A stretch of 64,000 nt of DNA from Tubiluchus corallicola (taxonomy: Eukaryota; Priapulida; Priapulimorpha; Priapulimorphida; Tubiluchidae). Below are positions 12,676 through 23,823 of the stretch, one piece after another. Each line of letters begins with the position of its first letter. The first letter of the stretch is position 1. The translations under genes and the position numbers were made by a program. The notes under the pieces were generated by a model that made no database searches, was not told the origin of the DNA, and worked only from the letters and a program-made list of their open reading frames with translations. The stretch is taken from NCBI GenBank assembly GCA_030141605.1, contig JAQGDQ010000013.1, positions 386,447 to 450,446 of the forward strand. Reading direction: 5' to 3'.

Positions 12676-15261
12676 ATTGACAGTACTACCTATTATCAGT
12701 GATTTGCGCAATTAAAAATTGAAATGCATTATTACCGAAAATAATAATGTTAACATTAAATACATTTTTAAAATATTGCGAGAGCCTATAACTATCACTA
12801 TATCGCTATATCTTTTTCAAGACCTTTTACGTCAGTTGAATAGAGAAAGAAAGCAACATTTAGGAGCGCAGTATGAAATCAATGGTTGAATTCATACACC
12901 ATGAAACAGGTTGCGTTGCATGATTATGTTATTGCTTCAAACTACTTCATTTCATAGTTTATTCTACTGTTGCCAATTCACAAACTTCTGTTCCTGAATG
13001 CTGTCGTCATGCTGTATTCAACTGAAGTAAAAAGATTTTTAATTCTATATTGTAGACGATGGTAAATTTTAAAAAAGTATCTAATTTTAACAACAGTGTT
13101 TTCATTAAGTATTGTCTTTTTTAATTGAAGTAATTACAGACGTTTTTATTGTCTAATTGTCACATTGATAATAACCTTGGCATTGTTTTTATCTCTTATT
13201 GTGAAAATAAGATTTCCTTTTTACTAGGTATAACTTTTATTTGGCTAATCATTATTTAGGCCTTAACTAATTGTCTTTTTAACGTTACTTCAAATCTAGT
13301 TATATCTTTAAACATAATAATATAAAATTATAATTAAACATATCATTTATGTCGCACTCCCTATTCGTGGGTCACAGTATGATTTTGAACTCCAAAAGAT
13401 TATTGGTTCACGGAATTCAGTTCATGCTTATGTTGATGGAACGATGTCTCGATTGTCTGTAACACCTATTACATTATATTACAGTAGCCGACATACTTGA
13501 TACTAATTATGTGCAGTATAATGTGTGGCAAATGGGAAAATTTAACCGATAGTGTACGTGCTCATAGTTACTGTTAATTAATGTAATTACATCAGCTATA
13601 GCTGCCACCTAAACTAATGTGTCACACTTTAGTATGCTAAGCAAACCATTTCTTACGTTGATGCTTTGTGTACATTGAGCGGTCCAGGAACTACTTGGAA
13701 AAAACAAATAGTCTTCATAATGACAATGGTAGCAAAAACAGAATAACAAAGAGGAAAACAATGACAACAAAAGCAGCAGCTGCGACGGCAAGGCGTTACA
13801 CTCACAACAGCAGCAACAGTGAAAGCAATAGGAAAAGCAACGACAACAGGTTAAAGTCAAGAAATCTTTTCTATTTCGCACTATCAATGTTACAAAATAA
13901 AGAAATAAGTGGATGGTTGGGTGGATAGATCTTCGTCTGTCAATTCATCCATCAACATTATTTTCTTATTTATAAAATTATACCGCCTTTTAAAATGCAT
14001 CGTTGCTTCTATTTACTTTTTGTTCACTTGACTACTTCACTGGTGGTATGAATTTGAAAAAAAAGTTTCTAAATTTATGCTGGAAAACTAGGACAATGCT
14101 AGCTGTTTTCACGTAATCATCTGACGCATAAACAAAAAAAGCGCCCCTGTAATTTGTTTGTTCCATAATCCAATTTACTGTAGTCAAGTCAAAAATTACC
14201 TTTGTTAGCCACTAAAGAGGCTAGGTAGCAGTGAAAACTCGTAACTTAGCATCATAGTCAATAAGAACGCAATGCCTTTCCTTAAAAGAGGCAATTTTGT
14301 GTGGTTTCGCTTAAGTTAAAGCCTGAATATCATGAAACATGTGGGTTAGCTAGTTACTATAGTTACTAGTTACTAGTGTACATAAATAAAAAACAATTAC
14401 TTTTAGTAAAAAGCAGTGAAAACAACCATTATGACATTATTAACTGATTCAGTCTCAATCAAACTAATGCGGACCTACAATGGGGTAATGTTAACATAAA
14501 GTTAAAAACGAAAATTACATTACGACAAAAATAACAGTATACATCAGGTAAAAAATAAGGAAGCAATAGACAAAAATGTGAGAAAAAGAGAACAGCGAAC
14601 AGAAAAACAAAAGAAGAGTTTGACAGATAAGTAAGCTGGTCGACCGATTGACAGCTTGCAAATAGAGAAGTAACAGCAGACGACAGGGAGAGGATGAGAA
14701 TAGGCAAAAATTAGAAGAAATGTGAACAAGAATAGAGTTCAGTAGATAGGTCAACAAGTTGATAGTTTGCAAACGAAGAAGAACTGATAAAAAGAGAGAG
14801 CGCATATGACAGAACGTGGAGGACGAAAGAAAAAACGGAAAGATGAGTGAATAATAAGAAATTAGTTGACAGGTTGAAAGTGAAAAAGAAAATGAAAAAG
14901 TGATAGGCAAAAATGAGAGAAAGGGCGTTTGGTTGATTTGTTAATAGCTTGCAAATAATAACGAATTGAGAAAGAAAGAAGGAGAATGAGAGAAATAGAC
15001 GGAGAAGACAACAATAGAGAGCGAGAGAAAGAGTGTTTAGTTGTGAGGCTGACAGTTTGTCAATAGAGTAGGTACTGAGGATGAGAGGGGGAAGATGAGA
15101 GAACGAGGAAAAGGGAGAATGAGAGATAGAAAAAAACCGAGAGAAATAGTGTTTCGTTGACAGGCTGACAGATTGAGACTTTTGCAAATAGAGAAGGAGC
15201 CGAGAAAGAAAGAAAGCATCAACAGAGAGAGTTTAGTAGGTAGGTGGGTCGACAGGCTGAC

Positions 15262-15352
<91 letters not shown>

Positions 15353-18300
15353 GGGAGAGAGAATGAAAGTTAGAAAAAGAGGCAGAGAACAAAGAGAAGA
15401 TGCATTCTATTCTGAATTAACTGCATTATTTGAATTTCCCAGTTCTCTGTTCCAGTTCACAATTTGTTCTAGTTTATTGTTCTAGCTTTAGTGATTTGTT
15501 CAAACACTTCATTTTCAAAGACAAGCTCATGATAAATACATACACTGTTTTGCAAACTATCAACCTGTCTGTCAAATATACGCTCACTGTATACCTTAGC
15601 TATTTATTTTTTAGTTATCACTCTTTTAATCCAATTTGTTTGTATGAGGAATTGTAAATTTTAGATAGATTCAGATTTTTTGCAGATATTTGCTCACGAA
15701 CCTGCTGGATAAATTATTTGTATATTTTTATTATACCTTTTCTATTAACACTATCATACTCACTCTCTTTGCAATGCGTCATCATCGTCGTCAGCGTCGT
15801 CATCATCATCGTCATTACCGTCATCATTGTCATTGTCACTAGTGAAGTATTGCCAGCATTTTCAGTCCTGAATGAAATAGTCACACGTCATTAAATAGTC
15901 ACACGTCATGCAAAGGTTACCATCATTCTATTACGGTAAGTAAATTAATGGTGCTAATTAAATATCCCTTATTCTAGTTTCAGCCACTCAACATATTCAC
16001 ATCAGCTAATGATTCTCGTGGCTATTATGCTTATTTTGTGCATCTAGTTAATTTGTTCTTTAAAACGAAATGATGTTAGTAAGTGTGTGTACATTACACA
16101 CATGTAACGGAACTCTGTGGTTTAACACTTTGCAATAGTGACACTATAAGAGTTTATAATAGTTGCTGAAATTCGTACAGTATGTTTTCAATTATTAGCA
16201 TCTGATCCTCCAGCTAAGGAAACCTAAGCACACTTGTCCAAATAAAATATGCTCCTCTGAAGATATAAGTTTAAATTGCTTTTATCGAATTTTTCGCCCA
16301 TTAGACTAAAAATTTTATTTTCTGATCATCCGGCCTATTCACACGAGATACTGAGCCTAGGAAAGTATGTAAGCATACCAACAGGAAGAGTGTCAAGAAA
16401 TCACATAACCACATCTACTTAAAGGATCTTTCTAGACTAATAACCCTAAATTACTCTTGTCGTGTAAGTCGGTGTAACTCTTTTTACTAATTGGAGAAAG
16501 GAAACACGTAGCACGAGCAGGGGAATGATACTTATTATCTTCGCACTGTGGGCTTCCTTCGGCAGCTTCACGCACACAACACAATGAACCCGTCTAATTA
16601 GGATGACTGTCTGTTTTCACCTTACCTGTGTGTGAAAGGTTTCACGTTATTGAAGAACGCAAGGTTCAACTTACACAGGATGGCTAATCACCTTGACAAA
16701 TCAAAACAATAGAATATCGTGCGAGAATAGTGATGGCATTAACGTGCAGTTTGAGAGGAAATTTGTTTAAAAGAAAGCAAGTGCAAAAAGGAAATATATT
16801 TTCACATATAAGCCGAATGTCACCAACATTAAATTGAAAATCAGATTTAGCTTCACCACTAAGCAAGTTCAACCCCAAGTTAAAAGCTCTTTAACACAGT
16901 AAAGTTGTTCTTATTTCTATCCCTTTTTTAGACCCGTTTTTAAATTTTACACGTCCTGGAGCTATCGTCTAATTTATATCGTCTGTTGTTAATTAGTCGT
17001 TATTTTTTACCATGTACGTGAAGGAGCTTAAGTCGGCAACCTTATTTAGTGCATACAGAAAGTGTTGCGCAAATATAATTTATTGTTGCATAGTAAATCG
17101 TATGAAAACGATAACTGAATTATGTTAAATTACAGTTATTATAATATTGTTGGCTAAAACCGTTGACACATAACTCCTGCTACTCGAGAGGCTTATTTAC
17201 TCTACAATAGCCTAGATGTTTTAGTACTTTCAGTGGACATTTCAGCAGTTCTGTTCAAAATAGCCCCATAATTTATATTTGTTGTGCCATCCAAAGTGCC
17301 ACATGACAGTTTACTTATTGACTTACAATAAAAACCAGTGAAAATGTTGCTTATTTCAGTGCAGTGCAGGTAGAGGAGTGAATATCATGTTTGATTTTCT
17401 TTATTCGTCTCCCATCAAGATCATGATCATTGGCGATGGATGCTCATTTGTTTGTGAGCCAACAGCAGAAGCTGCTGTACAGTGGAACCTTGTGCAGGTA
17501 TGTGTTAATATATTACTGTTTAGTGCACAGCAAGTGCATGTGAGTTGTCTTCAGGGTATTACTGTACGTGTACAACACATGTGAGTAACCAGTAATGCAT
17601 TACTGCACATGCGAGTAGCCAAAAGTAAACTATAGTATACTACTGGAGTGTGTGAGTTACTCGTAATATACTACTGATATATGCATAACTAACAACACAG
17701 CTGAGTAGCCAATAGGATTTTACTGGCATGTATATGGAGTAAGCAGTAGTGAATAGGTAATAGATAATAGTTTTTGTCGAAAAATATATTTGACAGCATA
17801 CATCAACATTTTGATACAACAGTAATCATGACAGTTATACAACACACTGGGCAAACAAAATAGCACCTCGATTATTTTTAGTTGTACCAAACTGCATTTC
17901 TTTTCATAAAACAAACAGTGACAAAGTATGAGATTAACACAGTATTTTCACAGTCTGCGTATTCTAATAGATAATTAAAATTATTTTTTCGGAAAGATTA
18001 TTAAAAACTGGAAAATTGGGAAATTTTCTGTAATTACACCAAATAACTTTTAGTCTTAAGTCATGATAATTTCCATATTTCAATCAAAATATTTTTTCAT
18101 CTTCAATTATTTTGTTAATACAGTGTTGGCATATTCTATAGCTAACAGGTACTTTTGGTTGGTGTACTACTGGTATGGTATGGCTCATGCAGGGGCATAC
18201 TAGGCTAACTAGGCTATAGCCTAGGGCGCCAAAGTTTAAGGGTGTCACATTTTAGAAAAAAATTCTTATTCTCCCCGGAAAATGTGTATCCATGTACTCT

Positions 18301-20243
18301 CATACGAACAGGTATTACAAGGTATTACACAACAAGTAATTCGGATATAAGCGCTATGCAAATACATGTAATTAATAATGACCACGTAGAAAATAGATTA
18401 ATAGTGTTTCTAATACACCACAAGTAATTGTTTAATCTGGTCATTTTGTAAACAACCATAAATTCACAGTATGGGGGGGGGACAGAACTATCAGCCTAGG
18501 GCGTCCTAAAGTATTGATACGCCCCTGGGCACATGTGAGTTGCCAGTAAGGTACTACTGGCATGCATACAGCATATACGACTAGCCAGTAGTGTTCTATT
18601 GGTTTGTGCACAGCACGTGTGAGTTGCCAGCAGTGCAGTACTTATGTGTGTAAAGCGAATATAGGTGTACAGCACATGTGAGTTGCCGCTGCTATGTGTT
18701 GAGGTCACAGTAGCAGAATTCGTTTATAAAGTCGAAGTGAAAATGGATAACACATCAAATAATTAAAAAAAAATACAGCTCGTTTGGAAAATAATTATAG
18801 ATACACGTGCGCTGCATTTATATGGCTCAGTCATGTAATTCAGCCAGCTCAATACTTGTAGCATGTACGCCGACATTATTCTGCTTAATATAATGGAAAG
18901 AATAGGAGCTTGCAATCTTAACTTCAGATTTGTTAATTTTCAGTTGTCTTATGGTTGTGTTGCTTCTACGCTATCAAACAGACAAAAGTATCCGCTATTA
19001 TTTCGCAGTGCCTCGCAGGATACGGAAACGGCTCCGGTCTTAATCAAGCTCATGAAGGAGTTCGGTTGGACGAAAGTTTCAACTCTTCATCAGTCACATC
19101 CGATCTTTTCCACGGTATTTTCAGCTTCCGAAATTTTCTTAACGGGGAAAAGAGAATTTTAAATTATATCCCAAAAAACTTTTCATACAATGTTACGTTT
19201 ATACAATTAGTGAAGTGTGTTATGAGTGTTCTGATTTCTGATTATTTTTTTAAAGTTTGCGCAGTGTTATCTAAATTTGTTTCAAACGACTCACCACTAA
19301 AATGACTGCACCTAACGCGGGAGACTAAATTACAAGTTTTATACGGCGCTACTGCTAACGCAAGCCCTATATATGCAATAAGACAGCATGTAAGCGTATA
19401 AAATTTCAAGACGAATTTTTAAGCTTTATTTATGAAGAGTGTTTTTTGTGCTTTAGATGCACATTTAGCTTTGATGTTCTCTTTTAATAAACCATTCTCT
19501 TGTTGAATGAGCAAAATTACTGGCAAAATTCTTAAAATTAATGTATTTATTATAATTCACTTGCTTGAGTGTATTTTATTAAATTTTATTTCATTCACAA
19601 AAGATGGTCGTGATGATGATGATGGTGATGGCGAAGACCGCGACGATGACGATTTTGATTAACTTTTATGATAATAAAAATGATAACGGTGTTGACCATA
19701 ATGATAACGATGACGAAGGTGTATTACAGCAGCGATTGCGACGACAATAACAACATTAATGATGGTGATAATGGCAATGACAACAAAGGTGGATCTTCGA
19801 ATTAAACGGTACCCCATGGTAGGAAGTGAAAACGTTGTGCTTATTGAGTAATGTTAGTTATGAGCGTCCGAACGCAAGGTCCTGTAAATATGATTGTGAA
19901 TGCTTCCGTGCATGAGAGTGGAATGTGCTAACTTTGACGATGACGATGAAAACGACAGGTATATGGTATATAAAGAATGACTATGGTGATGACACTGGGC
20001 AAACAATGATGTTATTGATAACAGCGCTGAATTGATTATTTCAGTAATAACAGCAAACTATTATTTTATTGACAGGTGACGGATGCCTTTGTAGCTGAAT
20101 TATCGCTACACAATTTCACTTTAATCAGTTCAGAAATTTTTAAAGACGATCCTGCGATTCAGATTGCAAACCTAAAGAAACATGATGCTAGGATCATTTT
20201 TGGTGGATTTTATGAAAACATGGCACACAAAGTGTTTTGTGAA
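10423..20243 (+). CDS. GABBR: GABA-B-like receptor, N-terminal ligand-binding part only (3' end missing)
   Basis: Second class C receptor gene in tandem with the first. Four phase-0 exons: 10423-10644, 17360-17497, 18944-19114 and 20076-20243, giving 233 residues. It begins with ATG and a signal peptide ([20 protein letters not shown]), then the Venus-flytrap domain: [27 protein letters not shown], then CSAGRGV...[12 protein letters not shown], then [22 protein letters not shown] and EFGWTKV, then [22 protein letters not shown]...KVFCE. These match successive blocks of GABBR1/2. The donor after KVFCE (GTATGT) is good, but no exon for the rest of the binding domain or the 7TM region was found before the opposite-strand METTL2 exons or the morgue gene. 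It is either a truncated gene or one broken by a deletion or an assembly join. Intron 1 is 6.7 kb with dinucleotide arrays. Confidence 0.85.
12581..12673. repeat. (CT)n microsatellite
   Basis: About 46 uninterrupted CT dinucleotides in GABA-B gene 2 intron 1. A purine/pyrimidine mirror tract of this length can adopt triplex (H-DNA) form. Confidence 0.98.
14635..15263. repeat. Degenerate purine-rich tandem array
   Basis: Roughly seven diverged units spaced about 70-120 bp, each carrying a version of GTTGACAGGCTGACAGTTTGCAAATAG (for example near 14640, 14745, 14865, 14935, 15045, 15155 and 15245) separated by GAGAAAGA-rich DNA. It grades directly into the (GA)n tract. Long minus-strand open frames across it are low-complexity artefacts. 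Confidence 0.6.
15265..15362. repeat. (GA)n microsatellite
   Basis: About 95 bp of GA repeats with two GCGA interruptions, at the right end of the degenerate array. Confidence 0.97.
15779..15842. repeat. Imperfect CAT/CGT trinucleotide run
   Basis: Alternating CAT, CGT and CAG-like triplets over about 60 bp; a GAT/GAC counterpart occurs at 19604-19785. Confidence 0.8.
17575..18700. repeat. Degenerate tandem repeat split by a hAT element
   Basis: Units of roughly 40-50 bp containing ACATGTGAGTTGCCAGTA and TACTACTGGCATG occur at 17575-17760 and again at 18530-18690. The same motif occurs on both sides of the hAT element at 18190-18527, so insertion into an older array is likely. It lies in GABA-B gene 2 intron 2. 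Confidence 0.6.
18190..18527. mobile_element. hAT-type non-autonomous element (338 bp)
   Basis: The left end CAGGGGCATAC and right end GTATTGATACGCCCCTG are inverted repeats of the CAGGGGC hAT type. The flanks are an 8-bp duplication with one mismatch: GGCTCATG (18182-18189) and GGCACATG (18528-18535). There is no coding capacity. The subterminal palindromic motif TAGCCTAGG occurs at both ends. Confidence 0.85.
19240..19520 (+). repeat. Interspersed repeat H, copy 1
   Basis: Shares GCAATAAGACAGCA, GTATAAAATTTCAAGA and GTGTTATCTAAA.TTGT with 52080-52330 (same strand) and partly with 62285-62420 (opposite strand). The copy starts shortly after GABA-B exon 3. Confidence 0.7.
19604..19785. repeat. 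GAT/GAC-rich trinucleotide region
   Basis: Imperfect GATGATGGTGAT-type triplets over about 180 bp, in GABA-B gene 2 intron 3. Confidence 0.75.
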
Positions 20244-21788
20244 GTATGTCGTACTGTTTACTGTTTCATTTCACCTTTGTTAATAAAAGTGTGTCTTAAT
20301 CATAGTGAATATAGTAAAGTATTAGTGGTGACTATAGAATTAAATCTATTCGTGTGGGCAGCAGTGTACTTTGAGCTTTTGATATTTAGTATGTCAATTA
20401 GAAAAGACTACAACTATCGTGACGTAAAGTGGGTCAGGTACCACCAACATAATAGTTTTTTAGCCATTAGACGGATAAGAACGGGCATTTGAAGATGTCT
20501 TTGAGCTTCGATTTCTATATTTAGATTAAATGACAACATACTTAAGTTGAATCATCCCACATATGAGGACATTCGCGTTTAAGTCACAATTCGTGAGGTA
20601 TGTGCAGCCGTAAGCGCATGGGAGGAAACTTCACGAAGGGGTCTGAAAATATTGCTCTGAAAATTTTCCAAGTTGCCCCGGTCTGATTCGAGAGGCCTGA
20701 ATAAGCGCAACAATTGATGGTCCAGATAATTATATAGGACATAGATTAACAAAGACTTATGCTACACTGTACAGTTATAATTAGTTTAATATCGATGAAA
20801 TGTTTACTTTGTAGTGTTGTTCTTGTTTTTAGAATTTCTGTGTAGTACATATCATGAGTCAACCGTAAAATATATTTAGGGCTAGTTTTCCATAAAGCAG
20901 TTATTTGCTCTGCGACAATTCGCTGCGTCCAGACGAAACAGTCTGCGAGCTTAATGGAAACACTTGCATGAATCCGCCAACACAGTCGCGTGAATCTAAT
21001 AAAATTTAATTTAACCAAAATTTTAAGTTTAACCAAGTTTAACTTTCCCCTCTACAATTTAAATTTTTCTTTAGGGCAGGCAACAACAGTTTTAGTTCAT
21101 TTTCCACAATCAGTGGCAGCTCGTGTTTAGGTACTGTAGAGCTGCAGTACCCCCTATTTTCGCTCGATATTATAGACAATATTCAACATAATGTTCTTTA
21201 ATTCTTTCTTTATACTTGTACAGAACCAGAGCACGTGAGGGTAGTACTGTTTGTTTCATAGACCAGCACAGTGTGCTCCAGCAACGCAGAATTTGACTGT
21301 AGCGGGCATGTGCACACGTCTGAGCCCAGATAGAGAAAATACTGTCGCTCACACATTTTGGTAAACAGAGCACGTGAGGATAGTACTGTTTGTTTCATAG
21401 CCCAGCACAGTGTGCTGCAGCAACGCAGAACTTGGCTGTAGCGGGCATGTGCACACGTCTGAGCCCAGGTAGAGAAAGTACTGTCGCTCACACAGTTTGC
21501 TGTCAGTTGTCACGTGCTTGCCGTGAATGGATCAAGCTTAAACAACGACAATTTAGGCTATCAGTAAGCAAAAATATTTCTTTGTTTAGGATTTTATCAA
21601 GTTTATGTATTACAACATTAAAATTTGCGTACGTTTCTTTCCTTTTACACAGTATCAAAACGATGGCTAAAAATTTTCTAAAGCAGCACCCCCACTAATT
21701 TCAGCTACGAGCTGCCACAGCCGACATTGTAAACAGTAACTTTTTCTTCACAATGTTTCAAACAATAAAAGTTGTTATTTTATCTTAC
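20244..21788. other. Gap between two truncated convergent genes
   Basis: No exon of either the GABA-B-like gene (plus) or the METTL2-like gene (minus) was found here, although both would need their 3' exons in it. About 600 bp is interspersed repeat A. The rest (20500-21050) is unrecognised. Confidence 0.6.
21111..21716 (+). mobile_element. Interspersed element A, copy 1 (hAT-like ends)
   Basis: Begins CAGTGGCAGCTCGTG and ends ACGAGCTGCCAC, an inverted repeat of hAT type. It contains an internal tandem duplication of about 150 bp (GAGCACGTGAGG..AGTACTGTTTGTTTC occurs at 21230 and 21366). It is homologous to 38964-39402. An exact target duplication could not be confirmed. Confidence 0.65.
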
Positions 21789-23823
21789 GTAAACACTCAT
21801 CTGATACTTTCTTTTCACTGTTGGCTTCAACTTTCCGTTCAGCAATGGCTTCTTGTTCCTCATCCCAAACAACATTATCCCTAAAAAAAACACAAATATA
21901 GGACAAAAAGATCATCGTAACTGATCAGAATTAGTGGTCACAGAATTAGCTGTGCTAAGATTTTGCTATCTAAAAATCAATGGGATAAAACAGATTATAG
22001 AGGTTTGCCTAGGTCTCCTACAGAGGCTGAGGAAGTTCTTTACCTTAAAGCAAAACCGGACCCAACCTTAAACTGTAGGTCAAAACAATCTACTCTTTAA
22101 AATACTGAAAGGAAACATACTATTCTTCCAGAAATGACTTATGAAAGAATTATTACCACACAAACACAATTTCATATTCGTGCCATTAGTTCTTCGCTGT
22201 TACATGCATTTCGTCATTCGCTAGTTACACAGGCACAAGCAACTGCACTTTGGAATGCATTGCACAAAAAATGGATGATGTACCTCTCCATTCAGATGTG
22301 TTAGTTTGTGATGAACTACACATGTTCGGCAGCTCATGCGTGAGCACAGTCGAAAATTTGACAATTGAATTTTTATCTTAAAACTTGCCTAGTTTTAGTA
22401 CAACACATTGAATATCTTACAATAGTACTATACTTCAATTTTCTCTTTCACAAACACGTGCAACATGCTTGTGGAATATTTTTGCTATTGAAACTTATGT
22501 TATTTTGCGATGTCATCAATAGTTAGGCTCGCCCGCCGTTAATTAAGTTTTTATCTATTATTTAATTAACAGAAACGCTTTTGCAATATTAATTGTGTTA
22601 AAATGTATATTTTTTATGCAGACTTGAAAACGAGGTACTATAACAAAAATCATTCTATCTTTCGTTAACACGGAATACTTATGGTCCAGAGTGCTAAGAT
22701 GTTGTAAACACTGGCAACGTAAAAAGTCACATCTACACTTGAACTGACCAAGCAGTCCCTGGAGCAAAGTATGATAGCAGTACTTAGATTATTACGTCAC
22801 TGAGCTGGTTGATATGTTATGATGTATAGCAAATTACTATACACTAGCAAAAGCCCCGCAAAAAATTTTGCTGATAAATACACGTATAATCAAAAATACG
22901 CAAACATCCTACCTAGTGTTTGTTTACTTACCTAACGCAAAGCCAGTAGCAGCAGCTTTTACTGAATTAAAGTTATAAGATTATAGGCAGAGTATAATGG
23001 ATGACGTCAGAACAATGGCTTTGCATCAGCAGTTTTGCAAGCGAAAATTGCCAAAAACGGAACATCTAATTAACTCGTCGGCACTCCTCTTGGTAGACAT
23101 GTCCTACAACATAGCCCACATCATCGTGTAGCCCTGTTCTTCCTCTTTCTAAAGAACCGTATATCTTCTTTCGAGAGTCCCACTAGGCGCCGCCAGAATG
23201 TGTTATCCAGATGCTGTGTGACCAAAATTTCGAAAAAATCGCTAGGTGTGTGCGGGAAAACGTCCGTCACGGGACGCCGTGGCCCTCTCACAAATTCTAA
23301 ATACGCCTATGACACCCACCGCTGAACGGGCCATCTATCCATGGCTGGCACCGTCCCCGGCCCATTGCAGTTCTTCAGAAATAAGAGGTATAAGTTTTGC
23401 AAAAAACGGCCGAAAAATGGCCATTTTTGGAGGTTTCTCCCCCCGTTCCTCTCGGTGGGCCCGATTCGAAAAATAAACCCCCAATGGCACGACACTAGAT
23501 CGAGACCTTTTGTTTGATATATAGATCGCCCCATATGATGCCGTCGTCCGAGCTGTAGCCTCGAATCTTATATATGTACATAAATATATATACCAGTAGA
23601 ATTAATATATACGATAAATATGTAAAAAGCCTGCTCAAAAATAATGCAAAAACAGTTTAAACGCACACAGTGCGACACACCCTTCATTTGATTTGTGGAA
23701 ATTTCATCAAGAACTATTAGTATGAATAATAGCAGGAAAAACTTACCATGCATTGTGCTCAAAGACTTTTTCGGGGTGGGTGAGGAAACGAGTCCCAAAC
23801 TGTGATCTTTTTTCAACTGACAT
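21789..23823 (-). CDS. METTL2: METTL2-like tRNA (m3C) methyltransferase, first two coding exons only
   Basis: The METTL2/8 family are SAM-dependent enzymes making 3-methylcytidine at tRNA position 32. Minus-strand exon 1 is 23823-23747: ATG, then SVEKRSQFGTRFLTHP and EKVFEHNA, ending in phase 2 before GTAAGT. Exon 2 is 21880-21789: the split codon gives W, then DNVVWDEEQEAIAERKV and EANSEKKV, with a GTAAGA donor. The joined run FGTRFL..P..VFEHNAWDNVVW..EQ...AERKV is the hallmark N-terminus of METTL2, and the phases join in frame. The SAM-binding domain (expected E-V-G-C-G-x-G) was not found further left on this strand, where the DNA is repeats followed by the convergent GABA-B gene. The gene is therefore a fragment here. 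Its start lies head-to-head with morgue, 2.7 kb away. Intron 1 (21881-23746) holds repeat G and a GC-rich block. Confidence 0.75.
22055..22680 (+). repeat. Interspersed repeat G, copy 2
   Basis: The uninterrupted counterpart of 5505-6660, without the LINE insertion. It lies in METTL2-like intron 1. Confidence 0.75.
23165..23545. other. GC-rich block of unknown nature
   Basis: Composition differs clearly from the surrounding AT-rich DNA (for example GTCACGGGACGCCGTGGCCC and GGCACCGTCCCCGGCCC). Short open frames exist on both strands, but none resembles a known protein. It may be part of an older mobile element or a structured RNA remnant. Confidence 0.4.

Larger units (their letters stand above)
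10645..17359. other. Large intron 1 of the second GABA-B gene
   Basis: No exon recognised in 6.7 kb. It holds a (CT)n tract, a purine-rich degenerate tandem array with a (GA)n tract, and a CAT/CGT trinucleotide run, listed separately. Confidence 0.55.

Noticed and set aside
14459-15373. Minus-strand Ser/Leu/Phe-rich ORFs up to 158 residues and the plus-strand RERERE ORF
   Set aside because: Low-complexity purine tract artefacts in a GABA-B intron.
20076-20492. Read-through ORF of 138 residues after GABA-B exon 4
   Set aside because: Similarity to the receptor ends exactly at the GTATGT donor (20243); what follows is non-homologous intron-like sequence.
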